A DNA stretch of 64,000 nucleotides from Enterobacteriaceae bacterium RIT693 (GCA_009668225.1 WJYK01000001.1:310001-374000), one strand, 5' to 3'. Shown: positions 1 to 10,412, numbered from the stretch's first letter. Program-made: numbers and translations. Notes: generated by a model from the letters alone, not told the origin.

Positions 1-748
1 CGAAGAGCTGACCAAAAAATTTGGCGACTTTGCGGCAACCGACCACGTTAACTTTGCCGTGAAACGCGGCGAAATCTTCGGTCTGCTCGGCCCCAACGGC
101 GCGGGGAAGTCCACCACCTTCAAGATGATGTGCGGTTTGTTAGTCCCCACTTCGGGTAAGGCGCTGGTGCTGGATATGGACCTGAAAACCAGCTCCGGCA
201 AGGCGCGCCAGCATCTTGGCTACATGGCACAGAAATTCTCGCTCTACGGCAACCTGACGGTGGCGCAAAACCTGCGCTTCTTCTCCGGGGTTTATGGCCT
301 GCGCGGGCGTGCCCAGCAGGAAAAAATTAACCGCATGAGCGAAGCATTTGCGCTGCAGCCTATCGCCAATAGCACCACGGACTCGCTGCCGCTGGGCTTT
401 AAGCAGCGGCTGGCGCTCGCCTGTTCGTTGATGCACGAACCGGACATTCTGTTTCTTGACGAACCGACCTCAGGCGTTGACCCGATTACCCGGCGTGAAT
501 TCTGGCTGCATATCAACAGCATGGTGGAGAAAGGCGTTACGGTGATGGTGACCACTCACTTTATGGATGAGGCCGAATACTGCGACCGTATAGGCCTGGT
601 GTACCGGGGCAAGCTGATTGCCAGCGGCACGCCGGATGACCTGAAGCAACAGGTGGCAGATGACGAGACGCCGGACCCTACCATGGAGCAGGCGTTTATC
701 GGGCTGATTCACGAATGGGATAAGGAACATAGCGATGAGCGAACATAG
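1..748 (+). CDS. ybhF: YbhF, ATP-binding subunit of YbhFSR exporter (3' part)
   Basis: The reading frame is open from base 2, so the window starts inside the gene and only the second nucleotide-binding domain is visible. It shows a Walker A (GPNGAGKST), a loose signature region (LPLGFKQR in place of LSGGQ), a Walker B (ILFLDEPT) and a switch histidine (TTHFMDEAE). In E. coli YbhF has two fused ABC domains and powers the YbhFSR exporter, linked to drug and cation efflux. The stop overlaps the ybhS start by 14 bases, which indicates translational coupling with the permease genes downstream. Identity rests on family similarity plus the ybhF-S-R order. Confidence 0.93.
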   Translation, partial: EELTKKFGDFAATDHVNFAVKRGEIFGLLGPNGAGKSTTFKMMCGLLVPTSGKALVLDMDLKTSSGKARQHLGYMAQKFSLYGNLTVAQNLRFFSGVYGLRGRAQQEKINRMSEAFALQPIANSTTDSLPLGFKQRLALACSLMHEPDILFLDEPTSGVDPITRREFWLHINSMVEKGVTVMVTTHFMDEAEYCDRIGLVYRGKLIASGTPDDLKQQVADDETPDPTMEQAFIGLIHEWDKEHSDERT

Positions 749-1874
749 CCAGAGGGTATCGTGGCGCCGCGTGCGTGCCCTGTGCGTGAAAGAGACGCGG
801 CAAATTGTGCGCGACCCCAGCAGCTGGTTAATCGCCGTGGTGATCCCTTTGCTGCTGCTGTTTATCTTCGGCTACGGCATTAACCTGGACTCCAGCCGCC
901 TTCACGTTGGCGTTCTGATCGAGCAACAGAGTGAAGACGCGCTGGATTTCACCCACGCCATCAGCGCCTCGCCGTTTATTCAGCCCACCATCAGCGATAA
1001 CCGCGAGCAGCTTATTCAGCTGATGCAGGCCGGGAAAATTCGCGGCATGGTGACAATCCCCACTGACTTTGCGCAAAACATGGCGCGCCCCGGCGCCACG
1101 GCTCCGATCCAGGTAATAACGGACGGCAGCGAGCCGAATACGGCTAACTTTGTGCAGGGCTATATGCAGGGAATTTGGCAGCTTTGGCAGCAGCAGCGGG
1201 CGGAGGATCGCGGTGAACATTTTGAGCCGCTAATTGACGTCCAGCTTCGCTACTGGTTTAACCCCGCTGCCATTAGCCAGCACTTTATTATTCCCGGTGC
1301 GGTGACCATCATTATGACGGTGATTGGCGCGATACTGACGTCTCTGGTCGTGGCCCGTGAATGGGAGCGCGGCACCATGGAGGCGCTGCTTTCAACTCAG
1401 GTAACGCGTACCGAGCTGCTGCTCTGCAAGCTGGTGCCTTACTATGTGTTGGGCATGCTGGCGATGCTGCTATGTATGCTGGTGACGGTGTTTATCCTCG
1501 GCGTACCGTGGCGCGGTTCACTGATTCTGCTGTTTCTGATAACCAGCCTGTTTTTACTCAGCACGCTGGGTATGGGGCTGCTTATTTCCACCATCACACG
1601 CAACCAGTTTAACGCCGCTCAGGTCGCGCTGAACGCCGCCTTTTTACCCTCAATCATGCTGTCAGGCTTTATCTTCCAGATAGACAGCATGCCGGCCATT
1701 ATCAGGGCGGTGACCTATGTCATTCCGGCTCGCTATTTCGTCAGTACCCTGCAAAGCCTGTTTCTGGCCGGGAATATCACCTCGGTGCTTATCGTTAACA
1801 CGCTGTTTTTAATCGCTTCGGCGGTGATGTTTATCGGCCTGACGGCGCTGAAAACCAAACGTCGGCTCGATTAA
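735..1874 (+). CDS. ybhS: YbhS, permease subunit of ABC exporter
   Basis: This is an ABC-2 type membrane protein of 379 residues, close to the E. coli length of 377. One membrane segment lies near residues 33-51, followed by a roughly 140-residue extracytoplasmic domain. About five hydrophobic segments follow from residue 180 to the end, with the conserved [14 protein letters not shown] cytoplasmic helix near 230. It is expected to pair with YbhR as a heterodimeric channel driven by YbhF in the inner membrane. The start overlaps the end of ybhF, and ybhR follows after 10 bases with a GGGAGAAAGC ribosome site. Confidence 0.94.
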   Translation: MSEHSQRVSWRRVRALCVKETRQIVRDPSSWLIAVVIPLLLLFIFGYGINLDSSRLHVGVLIEQQSEDALDFTHAISASPFIQPTISDNREQLIQLMQAGKIRGMVTIPTDFAQNMARPGATAPIQVITDGSEPNTANFVQGYMQGIWQLWQQQRAEDRGEHFEPLIDVQLRYWFNPAAISQHFIIPGAVTIIMTVIGAILTSLVVAREWERGTMEALLSTQVTRTELLLCKLVPYYVLGMLAMLLCMLVTVFILGVPWRGSLILLFLITSLFLLSTLGMGLLISTITRNQFNAAQVALNAAFLPSIMLSGFIFQIDSMPAIIRAVTYVIPARYFVSTLQSLFLAGNITSVLIVNTLFLIASAVMFIGLTALKTKRRLD

Positions 1875-1884
1875 GGGAGAAAGC

Positions 1885-2991
1885 ATGTTTTATCGTTTAT
1901 GGACGTTAATCCGCAAAGAGCTGCAGTCGTTGCTGCGCGAGCCGCAGACCCGCGCCATCCTGATTTTGCCGGTGCTGCTTCAGGTTCTCCTGTTCCCGTT
2001 CGCCGCAACGCTTGAGGTGACTAACGCCACTATCGCCATCTATAATGAGGATAACGGCAGTCAGTCGGTAGAGCTGACCCAGCGCTTTGCCCGCGCAAGC
2101 GCCTTCAGCAACGTGCTGTTGCTAAAAAGCCCGCAGGAAATACAGCCGACCATCGACAACCAGAAAGCATTACTGCTGATTCGCTTTCCGGCAAATTTCT
2201 CGCGCGATATCGCCAGCCAGCAGCCAGCTAAGCTGCAAATTCTGCTCGACGGACGCAACTCAAACAGCGCACAGATTGCGGCAAACTACCTCCAGCAAAT
2301 CGTCAATAACTACCAGCAAGAACTGATGACGGGCATGCCAAAGCCAAACAATAGCGAGCTGACGATCCGCAACTGGTATAACCCAAACCTCGACTACAAA
2401 TGGTTCGTGGTGCCGTCGCTGATTGCCATGATCACCACCATCGGCGTGATGATTGTGACCTCGCTTTCGGTCGCTCGTGAGCGCGAGCAAGGTACGCTCG
2501 ATCAGCTGCTGGTTTCGCCGCTGGCGACCTGGCAAATCTTCATCGGCAAAGCGGTTCCGGCACAGATTGTCGCGCTGGTTCAGGCTACTATTGTGCTGGC
2601 GGTGGGGATTTGGGGCTATCACATCCCCTTCTCAGGCTCGCTGCTGCTGTTTTACTTCACGATGATTGTGTACGGGCTGTCGCTGGTCGGATTTGGGTTG
2701 CTGATTTCCGCCCTCTGCTCAACCCAGCAGCAGGCGTTTATCGGCGTATTTGTCTTTATGATGCCGGCGATTCTGCTTTCCGGCTACGTCTCGCCGGTAG
2801 AAAACATGCCGGTGTGGCTGCAGGATTTAACGTGGATAAACCCGATTCGCCATTTCACCGACATAACGAAGCAGATTTACCTGAAGGATGCGAGCTTTGG
2901 GATTGTCTGGCAAAGCTTATGGCCGCTGTTGGTGATTGCGGCCACTACCGGCTCAGCGGCGTACTGGATGTTTAGGCGTAAGATTGCGTGA
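1885..2991 (+). CDS. ybhR: YbhR, second permease subunit of ABC exporter
   Basis: This 368-residue ABC-2 permease has the same architecture as YbhS: an N-terminal membrane helix (residues 22-45), a soluble loop and a C-terminal membrane bundle. The motif [18 protein letters not shown] sits before the second helix group. It is the last gene of ybhF-S-R. Its final 39 bases overlap the 3' end of ybhQ on the opposite strand. The function follows from the E. coli family; nothing here identifies the substrate. Confidence 0.94.
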   Translation: MFYRLWTLIRKELQSLLREPQTRAILILPVLLQVLLFPFAATLEVTNATIAIYNEDNGSQSVELTQRFARASAFSNVLLLKSPQEIQPTIDNQKALLLIRFPANFSRDIASQQPAKLQILLDGRNSNSAQIAANYLQQIVNNYQQELMTGMPKPNNSELTIRNWYNPNLDYKWFVVPSLIAMITTIGVMIVTSLSVAREREQGTLDQLLVSPLATWQIFIGKAVPAQIVALVQATIVLAVGIWGYHIPFSGSLLLFYFTMIVYGLSLVGFGLLISALCSTQQQAFIGVFVFMMPAILLSGYVSPVENMPVWLQDLTWINPIRHFTDITKQIYLKDASFGIVWQSLWPLLVIAATTGSAAYWMFRRKIA

Positions 2992-3360
2992 TTTGTCTTT
3001 CGCGAGCAGAGAGAAGATAGCCGGTCCGGCGAGCATCGCAAGGCCGGCCAGCGCCAGAATCAGGTGGCTCTGCACCACACGTGACAGCAGCCACAGGGCA
3101 ATCATCGCGTTGCCAAAATACCAGGTGGTGGTCAACTCTTCGAGGAAATCACCAATGTCGCGCAGCAGGCCGGTGTGAACACGCTGGAAGATAAACATCA
3201 TCACCACGGTGGCGACATAAAGCAGGCACAGCCCAACGCCCACGGGGATCAGGGTTGCCGTTTTCCAGCCAACGAGCAGGGCAGCGACCACCGCAAGATG
3301 CAGCATAATCTGCCAGCAACCCAGTCCGGTTCTCACTCTCACACGTTGTTGCCACTTCAT
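2953..3360 (-). CDS. ybhQ: YbhQ, small inner-membrane protein
   Basis: This 135-residue protein has about four hydrophobic segments and a basic C-terminus (PKHPVRR). It aligns from the first residue ([13 protein letters not shown]) with E. coli YbhQ, an inner-membrane protein of unknown function. It is encoded convergently to ybhR with a 39-base antisense overlap. In E. coli ybhQ is separated from ybhL by ybhM, ybhN, clsB and ybhP; here ybhL is directly upstream. Confidence 0.9.
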   Translation of the reverse strand: MKWQQRVRVRTGLGCWQIMLHLAVVAALLVGWKTATLIPVGVGLCLLYVATVVMMFIFQRVHTGLLRDIGDFLEELTTTWYFGNAMIALWLLSRVVQSHLILALAGLAMLAGPAIFSLLAKDKSRNLTPKHPVRR

Positions 3361-3494
3361 GGTTTATCTCCTGGAGTATTTCTTCCTGTTAATCAGAGTA
3401 CGCAAGTGTACGGAAATTTCCTCAATACGCCCCCTTTTTGTGACAGGTATTGCAATATATTTCCGTTCAGGCAGGCAAAAGTGCAGGAAAGAAA

Positions 3495-3526
3495 AGGGGA
3501 AAACCCTCTTCCGGGAAAGAGGGTAC
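3495..3526 (-). terminator. Rho-independent terminator of ybhL
   Basis: An 8-bp stem (ACCCTCTT / AAGAGGGT, 3503-3510 and 3517-3524) is followed on the minus strand by TTTTCCCC. It lies just after the ybhL stop. Confidence 0.7.
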
Positions 3527-3533
3527 GGGCATA

Positions 3534-4244
3534 TTAGCGGCGGTTACCGAAGATACGCAGCAGCATCAGGAACAGGTTAATAAAGTCCAGATACAGCGTC
3601 AGGGCGCCCAGAATGGAATACTTACGCAGCATTTGCGCGTCGCGGGTATCAATTTGCTCGCCGATGTTTTTCAGTTTCTGCGTGTCATAGGCGGTTAAGC
3701 CCACAAACACCACCACGCCGATGTAGGTAATCGCCCACATTAACGCATCACTTTTCAGCCAGAAGTTAACCAGAGAGGCAAGAACGATACCGATCAGCGC
3801 CATAAACAGCATATTGCCGAAGCCGCTCAGGTCACGTTTTGTGGTGTAGCCATAGAGGCTCATGGCACCAAACATCCCGCCTGCAACAACGAAGGTGCTG
3901 GCGATAGACGAATAGGTGTACACCAGGAAAATACTCGCCATGGTCAGGCCGGTCAGCGCCGAGTAAAGCATAAACAGCGACGTCGCCACCCCGGCGCTAA
4001 GCTTGTGCACCATACCTGAGAGCACAAACACCAGCCCCAGCTGGACGATAATCAGGCCAAAGAAGGTGATTTTACTGGAGAAGACAAACTCCATGACCGC
4101 TGGAGTATTGGCTGCATACCAGGCAATAAAGGCGGTCAAAAGCAGGCCGCAGGTCATCCAGCCATAGACTTGCGCCATAAAGGTCTGGAGGCCAGTATTG
4201 GCACGCTGCACGATAGTCTCATTGGGACGCGGGAATCGGTCCAT
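3534..4244 (-). CDS. ybhL: YbhL, Bax inhibitor-1 family membrane protein
   Basis: This 236-residue protein has seven predicted membrane segments and the BI-1 family hallmarks: YTTKRDLSGFG in the middle, and GLTAYDTQKLK with the C-terminal LYLDFINLFLMLLRIFG. E. coli YbhL has 234 residues. The family comprises calcium-leak or related channels of uncertain bacterial role. The gene stands alone between moaE and ybhQ with its own terminator. Confidence 0.93.
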   Translation of the reverse strand: MDRFPRPNETIVQRANTGLQTFMAQVYGWMTCGLLLTAFIAWYAANTPAVMEFVFSSKITFFGLIIVQLGLVFVLSGMVHKLSAGVATSLFMLYSALTGLTMASIFLVYTYSSIASTFVVAGGMFGAMSLYGYTTKRDLSGFGNMLFMALIGIVLASLVNFWLKSDALMWAITYIGVVVFVGLTAYDTQKLKNIGEQIDTRDAQMLRKYSILGALTLYLDFINLFLMLLRIFGNRR

Positions 4245-4334
4245 GATGCTTCCTCTGTGTTGTGAATTTAGCTTCTGACGCGAGCGGTTTGGCTCACCCG
4301 CTTTAAGATTAACACATCCCGCAGGCCGCGTAGC

Positions 4335-4787
4335 CTACCAGCGTTTAGCCGCCTGTTTATCGCTGTCTCTCGCCTCAACCCAGCGATTGCCTTCCTGAGT
4401 CGCTTCACGCTTCCAGAATGGCGCCCGGGTTTTCAGATAATCCATAATGAACTGGGCCGCTTCAAAGGCAGAGCTGCGGTGCGCGCCCGTCACGCCGACA
4501 AAAACAATTTCATCCCCTGGCCACAGCTCACCGATGCGGTGAATCACCGTCACGCGCTGCAGCGGCCAGCGGCTTCTGGCATCTTCAACGATTTCGGCCA
4601 GCGCTTTTTCGGTCATCCCCGGGTAGTGTTCGAGCGTCAGGGCGCTAACGCTATCTCCAAGATTGTGATTGCGGACCTTGCCGGTGAAGGTCACAACCGC
4701 GCCGTCTTCATCACACTGAGAAAGCCACTGGTACTCTTCGCCAACGTTAAAATTCTCGCGGCCAACAATAATACGCGTGCTGTCCAC
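4335..4787 (-). CDS. moaE: Molybdopterin synthase large subunit MoaE
   Basis: This 150-residue protein inserts dithiolene sulfur into cyclic pyranopterin monophosphate together with MoaD. The visible motifs include VTFTGKVRNHN near residue 30, GVTGAHRSSAFEAA near 100 and the lysine-bearing KTRAPFWKRE that contacts the MoaD tail. It is the last gene of moaABCDE, directly abutting moaD (the moaD stop lies next to the moaE start). The gene is full length and ends with KRW as in E. coli. Confidence 0.96.
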   Translation of the reverse strand: MDSTRIIVGRENFNVGEEYQWLSQCDEDGAVVTFTGKVRNHNLGDSVSALTLEHYPGMTEKALAEIVEDARSRWPLQRVTVIHRIGELWPGDEIVFVGVTGAHRSSAFEAAQFIMDYLKTRAPFWKREATQEGNRWVEARDSDKQAAKRW

Positions 4788-5033
4788 TTAGCCCCCTGTC
4801 ACAGGTGGGAAGAAAGCGACTTCGTCACCTTTCGCTAGCGGATGGTCGAAGCTCACCAGCGTTTGGTTTACCGCCGCCAGCAGCTTGCCGGACTCCAGCG
4901 CCAGCGCCCAACGGTCGCCTCTGGCGGCTAACGCCGCGCGCAGCTGCTCCACATCCTGATAGGTTTCTTCCAGCGTCAGGCTGTCGCAGTCGACCAGCTC
5001 GCGTACCTGGGCAAAAAACAGAACATTAAGCAT
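4788..5033 (-). CDS. moaD: Molybdopterin synthase sulfur carrier MoaD
   Basis: This ubiquitin-like sulfur carrier has 81 residues when started at the ATG at 5033 ([13 protein letters not shown]), matching the E. coli length. The open frame runs further upstream into moaC, but that extension has no counterpart. The C-terminal Gly-Gly (FFPPVTGG) is the site adenylated by MoeB and thiocarboxylated before donation to MoaE. The start overlaps the moaC stop by 8 bases, consistent with coupled translation. Confidence 0.95.
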   Translation of the reverse strand: MLNVLFFAQVRELVDCDSLTLEETYQDVEQLRAALAARGDRWALALESGKLLAAVNQTLVSFDHPLAKGDEVAFFPPVTGG

Positions 5034-5511
5034 CGCTTTCCACCCTGAAGTCACCAGATTTACCGCCGCTTTTTTCCAGCAGACGTACCGGGCCGATAAC
5101 CATGTCTTTTTGCACAGCCTTGCACATATCATAGATGGTCAGCGCCGCGACGGACGCCGCCGTCAGGGCTTCCATCTCAACGCCGGTTTTACCGGTCAGT
5201 CGGCACAGTGACTCAATGCGTACTCGGTTGTGCCCGGTCTGTGCCTCCAGCTGCACTTCTACTTTGCTCAGCAATAGAGGGTGGCATAGCGGGATCAGTT
5301 CCCATGTCCGTTTAGCGGCCTGGATACCCGCGATGCGCGCCGTGGCAAACACGTCACCTTTGTGGTGGCTGCCGTCAACGATCATTGCCAGCGTTTCCGG
5401 TTTCATGGTAACAAACGCTTCCGCGCGAGCTTCGCGCACCGTTTCGGCTTTGGCGGAGACATCCACCATATGCGCTTCTCCGGCGGCGTTAATGTGGGTC
5501 AGTTGCGACAT
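5026..5511 (-). CDS. moaC: Cyclic pyranopterin monophosphate synthase MoaC
   Basis: This 161-residue enzyme rearranges the MoaA product, 3',8-cH2GTP, to cyclic pyranopterin monophosphate. Diagnostic segments are [18 protein letters not shown] (residues about 63-80) and [20 protein letters not shown] (about 110-130), which carry the active-site residues. It is the third gene of the moa operon, separated from moaB by three bases and overlapping moaD. Confidence 0.96.
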   Translation of the reverse strand: MSQLTHINAAGEAHMVDVSAKAETVREARAEAFVTMKPETLAMIVDGSHHKGDVFATARIAGIQAAKRTWELIPLCHPLLLSKVEVQLEAQTGHNRVRIESLCRLTGKTGVEMEALTAASVAALTIYDMCKAVQKDMVIGPVRLLEKSGGKSGDFRVESDA

Positions 5512-5514
5512 AAC

Positions 5515-6027
5515 TTACTTCTTAAGATGTGGGTGGAAATTGCAAGGACGCTGGCGGGCATCCAGCTGTGCCTGAATGATATTTTCCCAGGCGGTGCGGC
5601 AGGCTTTTGTTGAGCCCGGCATGGCGAAAATCAACGTTTTGTTTGCCATACCCGCCACGGCGCGGGACTGCAGCGTAGAGGTCCCAATTTCTTCAAAAGA
5701 GAGCATGCGGAACAGCTCACCGAAACCTTCGACTTCGCGATCGAACAACGGGAGTAGCGCTTCTGGGGTCTGATCTCCATCCGTAAACCCGGTTCCGCCG
5801 TTAATCAGCACCACTTGAATCTGTTCATCGGCGATCCACTGCGAAACCACAGCCCGAATGGCATAGCGGTTTTCTTTTGCGATAGCCTGATCCACCACCA
5901 GGTGCCCCGCCTCCGTTGCAACCTCACGCAGATAATGCCCTGAGGTGTCGTCTTCTTCGCCGCGGCGGCTGGACACCGTCAAAATAGCAATACGTGCCGG
6001 GATAAACTCTACGCTTACCTGACTCAT
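5515..6027 (-). CDS. moaB: Molybdopterin adenylyltransferase family protein MoaB
   Basis: This 170-residue MoaB/MogA-fold protein has the substrate motif VLINGGTGFTDGD near residues 92-104 and the FAMPGSTKACRTAW loop near the C-terminus. In E. coli MoaB is dispensable and MogA performs adenylylation, so its exact role is unsettled. It sits between moaA (24 bases upstream) and moaC (3 bases downstream) in the operon. Confidence 0.95.
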   Translation of the reverse strand: MSQVSVEFIPARIAILTVSSRRGEEDDTSGHYLREVATEAGHLVVDQAIAKENRYAIRAVVSQWIADEQIQVVLINGGTGFTDGDQTPEALLPLFDREVEGFGELFRMLSFEEIGTSTLQSRAVAGMANKTLIFAMPGSTKACRTAWENIIQAQLDARQRPCNFHPHLKK

Positions 6028-6051
6028 CGATATTCTCCTTTTGGGCAGGCT

Positions 6052-7038
6052 TTAGCCGCCGATATACGACAAATTTTGGGTGATGCCGGTGTTACCGTCA
6101 TGCAGGAAATGGGTTTGCTTTTTCTGCGCCAGCGCGGAAGCGATACGCCCTTCCAGCTCACCTTGTTGGGCGTCATCCGCCAGCAGATCGCGGAGCGCAA
6201 TCCCCTGTTCGCCAAAAAGGCAAAGGTGCAGGTTGCCAACCGAGGAGACGCGCAGCCGGTTACAGCTGGCACAGAAATCTTTCTCGTACGGCATGATGAG
6301 CCCGATTTCCCCTTTATAGTCGGGGTGGCAGAAGACCTGAGCGGGGCCATCGCTGCGCTGGCGTAGCTGGTGTACCCAACCACGTTCAAGCAGCTGGTCA
6401 CGGATGGTTTTACCAGAGATATGGTGTTTGCGGAAAAGCGTACCGCCGTCGCCGGTTTCCATCAGCTCAATAAAGCGTAGCTGGATAGGACGAGGTTTGA
6501 TCCAGGCAAGGAAGCTTTCAAGCTGATTGTGATTTACGTCACGCATCAGCACGGTGTTCACCTTTACGCGTTCAAAACCGGCGTCAAAGGCGGCATCAAT
6601 CCCTTCCATCACCTGGCGGAATTTATCCTGGCCGGTGATGGCGTGGAACTGACGGGCATCGAGGCTGTCGACGCTGACATTAATGGCAGTCAGCCCGGCA
6701 TCACGCCACGCGTTAACATCTCTCGCCAGTCGATAACCGTTGGTTGTCACGGCAAGCTGGCGAATAGAGGCGTTTTCACGCACCGCGGCGATGATGTCGG
6801 TGAAGTCACGGCGTAGAGAGGGTTCACCGCCGGTCAGGCGTACCTTTTCCGTCCCCAGGGCGGCAAAAGCTCGGGTGACACGACGGATCTCATCGACGTT
6901 GAGGAAGCTTTTATTCGCCACACCGTGGGGCTTATAGCCGTCGGGCAGGCAATAGCTGCAGCGGAAATTGCAGACGTCGGTTATTGATAAGCGCAAGTAA
7001 TAGAACTTACGCGCAAAAGCATCGGTAAGCTGGGACAC
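6052..7038 (-). CDS. moaA: GTP 3',8-cyclase MoaA (radical SAM)
   Basis: First enzyme of molybdenum cofactor synthesis. It carries the radical-SAM cluster motif CNFRCSYC near the N-terminus, the GGEPSLRRD segment, a second cluster motif [18 protein letters not shown] near the C-terminus, and the C-terminal GG required for activity. I place the start at a GTG (7038) giving [11 protein letters not shown], because family similarity begins there and GGAAAGG lies 8 bases upstream. In E. coli an ATG follows the homologous GGAAAGGTGTAC, but here that codon reads TCA. An in-frame ATG at 7074 with an AGGA site gives a 12-residue longer alternative. It is the first gene of moaABCDE, directly behind the Moco RNA leader. 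Confidence 0.93.
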   Translation of the reverse strand: MSQLTDAFARKFYYLRLSITDVCNFRCSYCLPDGYKPHGVANKSFLNVDEIRRVTRAFAALGTEKVRLTGGEPSLRRDFTDIIAAVRENASIRQLAVTTNGYRLARDVNAWRDAGLTAINVSVDSLDARQFHAITGQDKFRQVMEGIDAAFDAGFERVKVNTVLMRDVNHNQLESFLAWIKPRPIQLRFIELMETGDGGTLFRKHHISGKTIRDQLLERGWVHQLRQRSDGPAQVFCHPDYKGEIGLIMPYEKDFCASCNRLRVSSVGNLHLCLFGEQGIALRDLLADDAQQGELEGRIASALAQKKQTHFLHDGNTGITQNLSYIGG

Positions 7039-7077
7039 TGAGTACACCTTTCCAAATACGGGAGATGCAGTCATTTC

Positions 7078-7160
7078 TTCCTGCACCCTGGCAGCCTCAG
7101 GGGCTGCGGCCAGGGCACCTTATCGTATGACTTAGGTACCAGGGCTTGAGTGTGTGTTAC
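7078..7160 (-). promoter_or_regulatory. Moco RNA motif (riboswitch-like leader) of moaABCDE
   Basis: The minus-strand leader just before moaA reads ACACACTC, a CCTGG segment, GGTGCCCTGGCCGCAG, a hairpin of CAGCCCC/GGGGCTG type and CCAGGGTGCAGGAAG. Paired arms and spacing resemble the E. coli moaA leader, a molybdenum-cofactor-responsive RNA that represses translation of the operon. The 3' end reaches the AGGAAG site before the ATG at 7074, so folding could hide that ribosome site. Recognised by recall and inspection, not by a covariance search. Confidence 0.8.
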
Positions 7161-7372
7161 TGCGATAGTAGCGCGACATCTTCCTTCGCGCTATATCAGT
7201 TTTCGCTATATAAATCCATACATAACGAGATAATTGCTTAATTTCGCTACAGAGTACTTAAAAAGATAACTTTTACCTTGATTTGCATCATTATCCACAG
7301 AGCAAGAATCGTCTTTTTAGCGCTTTTACGCTACCTTAAGCGCCTGTATGCCTCTTAAGGATTATCTTTTCT

Positions 7373-8281
7373 ATGCGTAATCGCACGCTTGCAGATCTTG
7401 ATCGGGTCGTCGCGCTGGGCGGTGGCCACGGTCTGGGCCGCGTAATGTCATCGCTTTCCTCCCTGGGCTCACGTTTGACCGGTATCGTTACCACGACCGA
7501 TAACGGCGGTTCTACCGGGCGTATTCGGCGCTCGGAAGGCGGTATTGCCTGGGGAGATATGCGTAACTGCCTGAACCAGCTGATTACCGAGCCGAGCGTG
7601 GCGTCAACCATGTTTGAGTACCGTTTTAGCGGTAATGGTGAACTTTCAGGGCATAACCTTGGAAATCTGATGTTAAAAGCGCTGGATCACCTCAGTGTGC
7701 GCCCTCTGGAAGCGATAAATCTAATTCGTAACCTGCTTAAAGTGGATGCGCAGCTGATCCCAATGTCAGAACAACCGGTAGATTTAATGGCGACCGACGA
7801 CCAGGGCAATGCGGTTTACGGTGAAGTGAGCATCGATCAGTTAATCAGCCCACCTCAGGATCTGGCGGTCTACCCAAAAGCCCCGGCTACCCGTGAGGCG
7901 CTGGAAGCTATCGCTGAAGCCGATTTAATTCTTATTGGCCCTGGCAGTTTTTATACCAGCCTGATGCCTATTCTACTGCTTGATGAAATGGATCAGGCGC
8001 TGCGCCGAACACCAGCCCCGATGGTGTATATCGGTAATTTGGGCAAAGAACTCAGCCCCGCGGCGGCAAGCCTGTCATTGCGACAGAAGCTTGAACTGAT
8101 GGAACAACATGTAGGAAAACGTATCGTGGACGCCGTGGTCGTTGGCCCTCAGGTTGACGTAAGCGAAATGACCGACAGGCTGATTATCCAGCAACCGCTT
8201 GAAGCCAGCGATATCCGATACCGCCATGACCGCCAGCTGCTGCGGGCTGCACTTGAGCAGGCCGTACAACAGCTCGGTTAA
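7373..8281 (+). CDS. ybhK: YbhK, gluconeogenesis factor family (YvcK/CofD-like)
   Basis: This 302-residue CofD-fold protein has a nucleotide-binding start [16 protein letters not shown] (residues 13-28), [14 protein letters not shown] (about 41-54), [10 protein letters not shown] (about 94) and [14 protein letters not shown] (about 190). The Bacillus homologue YvcK binds UDP-sugars and affects central carbon and cell-wall metabolism; the enterobacterial role is not settled. It starts at an ATG after TATCTTTTCT and is transcribed away from moaA, convergent with uvrB (gap 9 bases). Confidence 0.93.
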   Translation: MRNRTLADLDRVVALGGGHGLGRVMSSLSSLGSRLTGIVTTTDNGGSTGRIRRSEGGIAWGDMRNCLNQLITEPSVASTMFEYRFSGNGELSGHNLGNLMLKALDHLSVRPLEAINLIRNLLKVDAQLIPMSEQPVDLMATDDQGNAVYGEVSIDQLISPPQDLAVYPKAPATREALEAIAEADLILIGPGSFYTSLMPILLLDEMDQALRRTPAPMVYIGNLGKELSPAAASLSLRQKLELMEQHVGKRIVDAVVVGPQVDVSEMTDRLIIQQPLEASDIRYRHDRQLLRAALEQAVQQLG

Positions 8282-8290
8282 GCGCGCCGC

Positions 8291-10306
8291 TTACGAAGCG
8301 GCGATAAACAGCTCACGCAGCTTATGAAGCTGGTCACGAACCTGCGCCGCCTCTTCAAACTCAAGGTTCTGTGCATGCTCCAGCATCTTCGCTTCGAGCT
8401 GGTGGATTTTCTGCTGTAGCGCCTTCGGCGTCAGGACAACTTCGTCGTCTTCAATCACGCTGCGCGCTTTGGTTTTGACTCGCCCTTTGGTTTTTGCCAT
8501 GCCTTCGCCAAGCTGCAGGACGTCCACCACTCGCTTATTCAGGCCCTGAGGCGTAATGCCGTTTTCTTCGTTGTAGCGCTGCTGCTTCTCGCGACGGCGT
8601 TCAGTTTCGCCAATCGCCTTCGCCATGGACGGGGTAATTTTATCGCCGTAAAGGATCGCTTTGCCGTTAACGTTTCGCGCCGCGCGGCCAATAGTCTGGA
8701 TAAGTGAACGCTCTGAACGCAGGAAGCCCTCTTTATCCGCATCCAGAATAGCCACCAGCGACACTTCGGGCATATCCAGGCCTTCGCGAAGCAGGTTTAT
8801 CCCTACCAGCACGTCAAACTCACCAAGCCGTAAATCGCGAATAATTTCCATTCGTTCCACGGTGTCGATATCCGAATGCAGATAGCGTACGCGTTCGCCG
8901 TGTTCTTCCAGATATTCAGTCAGGTCTTCTGCCATCCGTTTAGTCAGCGTCGTCACCAGCACGCGCTCGTTAATGGCCACGCGCTTGCGGATTTCTGAAA
9001 GCAGGTCATCGACCTGTGTGGCCACAGGACGTACTTCAATAATCGGGTCAAGTAGCCCCGTAGGACGCACCACCTGATCGACAATATCCTCGCCGGATTT
9101 TTCCAGCTCGTAGTTGCCCGGCGTGGCGGAAACATAGATGGTCTGCGGAGCAAGCGCTTCGAACTCTTCGAATTTAAGCGGACGGTTATCCAGCGCGGAC
9201 GGAAGGCGGAAGCCATATTCCACCAGCGTCTCTTTACGCGCGCGGTCACCGCGGTACATCCCGCCGATTTGCGGAATTGTCACGTGGGATTCATCAACCA
9301 CCAGCAGGCCATCCGCCGGAAGGTAGTCAAAAAGGGTTGGCGGCGGCTCGCCGGGACCACGCCCTGAAAGATACCGAGAGTAGTTTTCGATGCCCGAGCA
9401 ATAGCCCAGCTCGTTCATCATTTCGAGATCAAACTGGGTACGCTGAGCAATACGCTGCTCTTCCAGCAGTTTATTATTGGCCAGCAGAAATTTACGGCGC
9501 TCGGCCAGCTCCACTTTGATGTCTTCCATCGCCTGCACAATACGCTCACGCGGCGTAACGTAATGCGACTTAGGGTAGATGGTGAAGCGCTGAATCGTTT
9601 GATCGATTTGCCCGGTCAACGGATCGAAAAGTGACAGCCTCTCCACTTCTTCATCGAACAGCTCCACGCGCAGCGCAAGGTCATCCGACTCCGCCGGGAA
9701 GATATCAACCACCTCTCCTCTCACGCGGAAAGTCCCGCGCTGGAATGCCTGATCGTTACGTGTGTATTGCAGTTCGGTCAGACGGCGCAGGATCGCCCGC
9801 TGGTCGATGATCATGCCCTTCGTCAGATGAAGCATCATTTTCAGGTACAAATCTGGGTCGCCCAGACCGTAGATTGCCGACACGGATGCCACCACGATAA
9901 CGTCTCTGCGTTCAAGCAGCGCTTTCGTCGCCGACAGACGCATCTGTTCAATGTGTTCGTTTACCGAAGCGTCTTTTTCAATGAAGGTATCTGAGCTTGG
10001 GACATAAGCCTCAGGCTGATAGTAGTCATAGTAGGAGACGAAAAACTCAACCGCGTTATCCGGGAAAAACTCTTTCATCTCCCCGTAAAGCTGTGCCGCC
10101 AGCGTTTTATTCGGAGCCAGTACCATCGTGGGGCGCTGAAGGTCAGCAATTACGTTGGCGACAGTGAAGGTTTTCCCGGACCCCGTCACCCCCAGCAACG
10201 TCTGGTGGGCCAGCCCATTTTCAAGCCCGTCTTTCAGGCGATGGATAGCTTCAGGCTGGTCGCCAGAAGGTTTAAATGCAGAATTAAGTTTGAACGCTTT
10301 ACTCAT
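8291..10306 (-). CDS. uvrB: UvrB, excinuclease ABC subunit B
   Basis: This 671-residue helicase-fold component of nucleotide excision repair verifies DNA damage and recruits UvrC. The sequence shows Walker [15 protein letters not shown] (about 39-52), the damage-probing beta-hairpin [12 protein letters not shown] (about 92-103), DESH (about 338-341), the helicase motif QTIGRAARN near 540, and a C-terminal UVR domain ([15 protein letters not shown]). The open frame extends 30 codons upstream, but [17 protein letters not shown] is the conserved start. A LexA box lies about 80-95 bases upstream. Confidence 0.97.
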   Translation of the reverse strand: MSKAFKLNSAFKPSGDQPEAIHRLKDGLENGLAHQTLLGVTGSGKTFTVANVIADLQRPTMVLAPNKTLAAQLYGEMKEFFPDNAVEFFVSYYDYYQPEAYVPSSDTFIEKDASVNEHIEQMRLSATKALLERRDVIVVASVSAIYGLGDPDLYLKMMLHLTKGMIIDQRAILRRLTELQYTRNDQAFQRGTFRVRGEVVDIFPAESDDLALRVELFDEEVERLSLFDPLTGQIDQTIQRFTIYPKSHYVTPRERIVQAMEDIKVELAERRKFLLANNKLLEEQRIAQRTQFDLEMMNELGYCSGIENYSRYLSGRGPGEPPPTLFDYLPADGLLVVDESHVTIPQIGGMYRGDRARKETLVEYGFRLPSALDNRPLKFEEFEALAPQTIYVSATPGNYELEKSGEDIVDQVVRPTGLLDPIIEVRPVATQVDDLLSEIRKRVAINERVLVTTLTKRMAEDLTEYLEEHGERVRYLHSDIDTVERMEIIRDLRLGEFDVLVGINLLREGLDMPEVSLVAILDADKEGFLRSERSLIQTIGRAARNVNGKAILYGDKITPSMAKAIGETERRREKQQRYNEENGITPQGLNKRVVDVLQLGEGMAKTKGRVKTKARSVIEDDEVVLTPKALQQKIHQLEAKMLEHAQNLEFEEAAQVRDQLHKLRELFIAAS

Positions 10307-10381
10307 GAACGGGCTACCTGATGAAGAAACGAGCGGGCCGGAGAGTAATTTTACCCGGCAACGTAATTTTTGCCAGTAGAA

Positions 10382-10401
10382 AACTGTATAAAACACCAGT
10401 T
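10382..10401 (-). promoter_or_regulatory. LexA (SOS) box upstream of uvrB
   Basis: On the minus strand the core is CTG-GTGTTTTATA-CAG, the exact CTG-N10-CAG spacing of LexA operators, flanked by AA and TT. It lies about 76 bases upstream of the uvrB start, as expected for this known SOS gene. Confidence 0.9.
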
Positions 10402-10412
10402 CTCATTTTTAC

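Noticed and set aside
8291-10396. N-terminally extended UvrB starting 30 codons upstream
   Set aside because: The extension runs through the expected 5' untranslated region towards the LexA box and is not conserved; MSKAFKLN is the family start.
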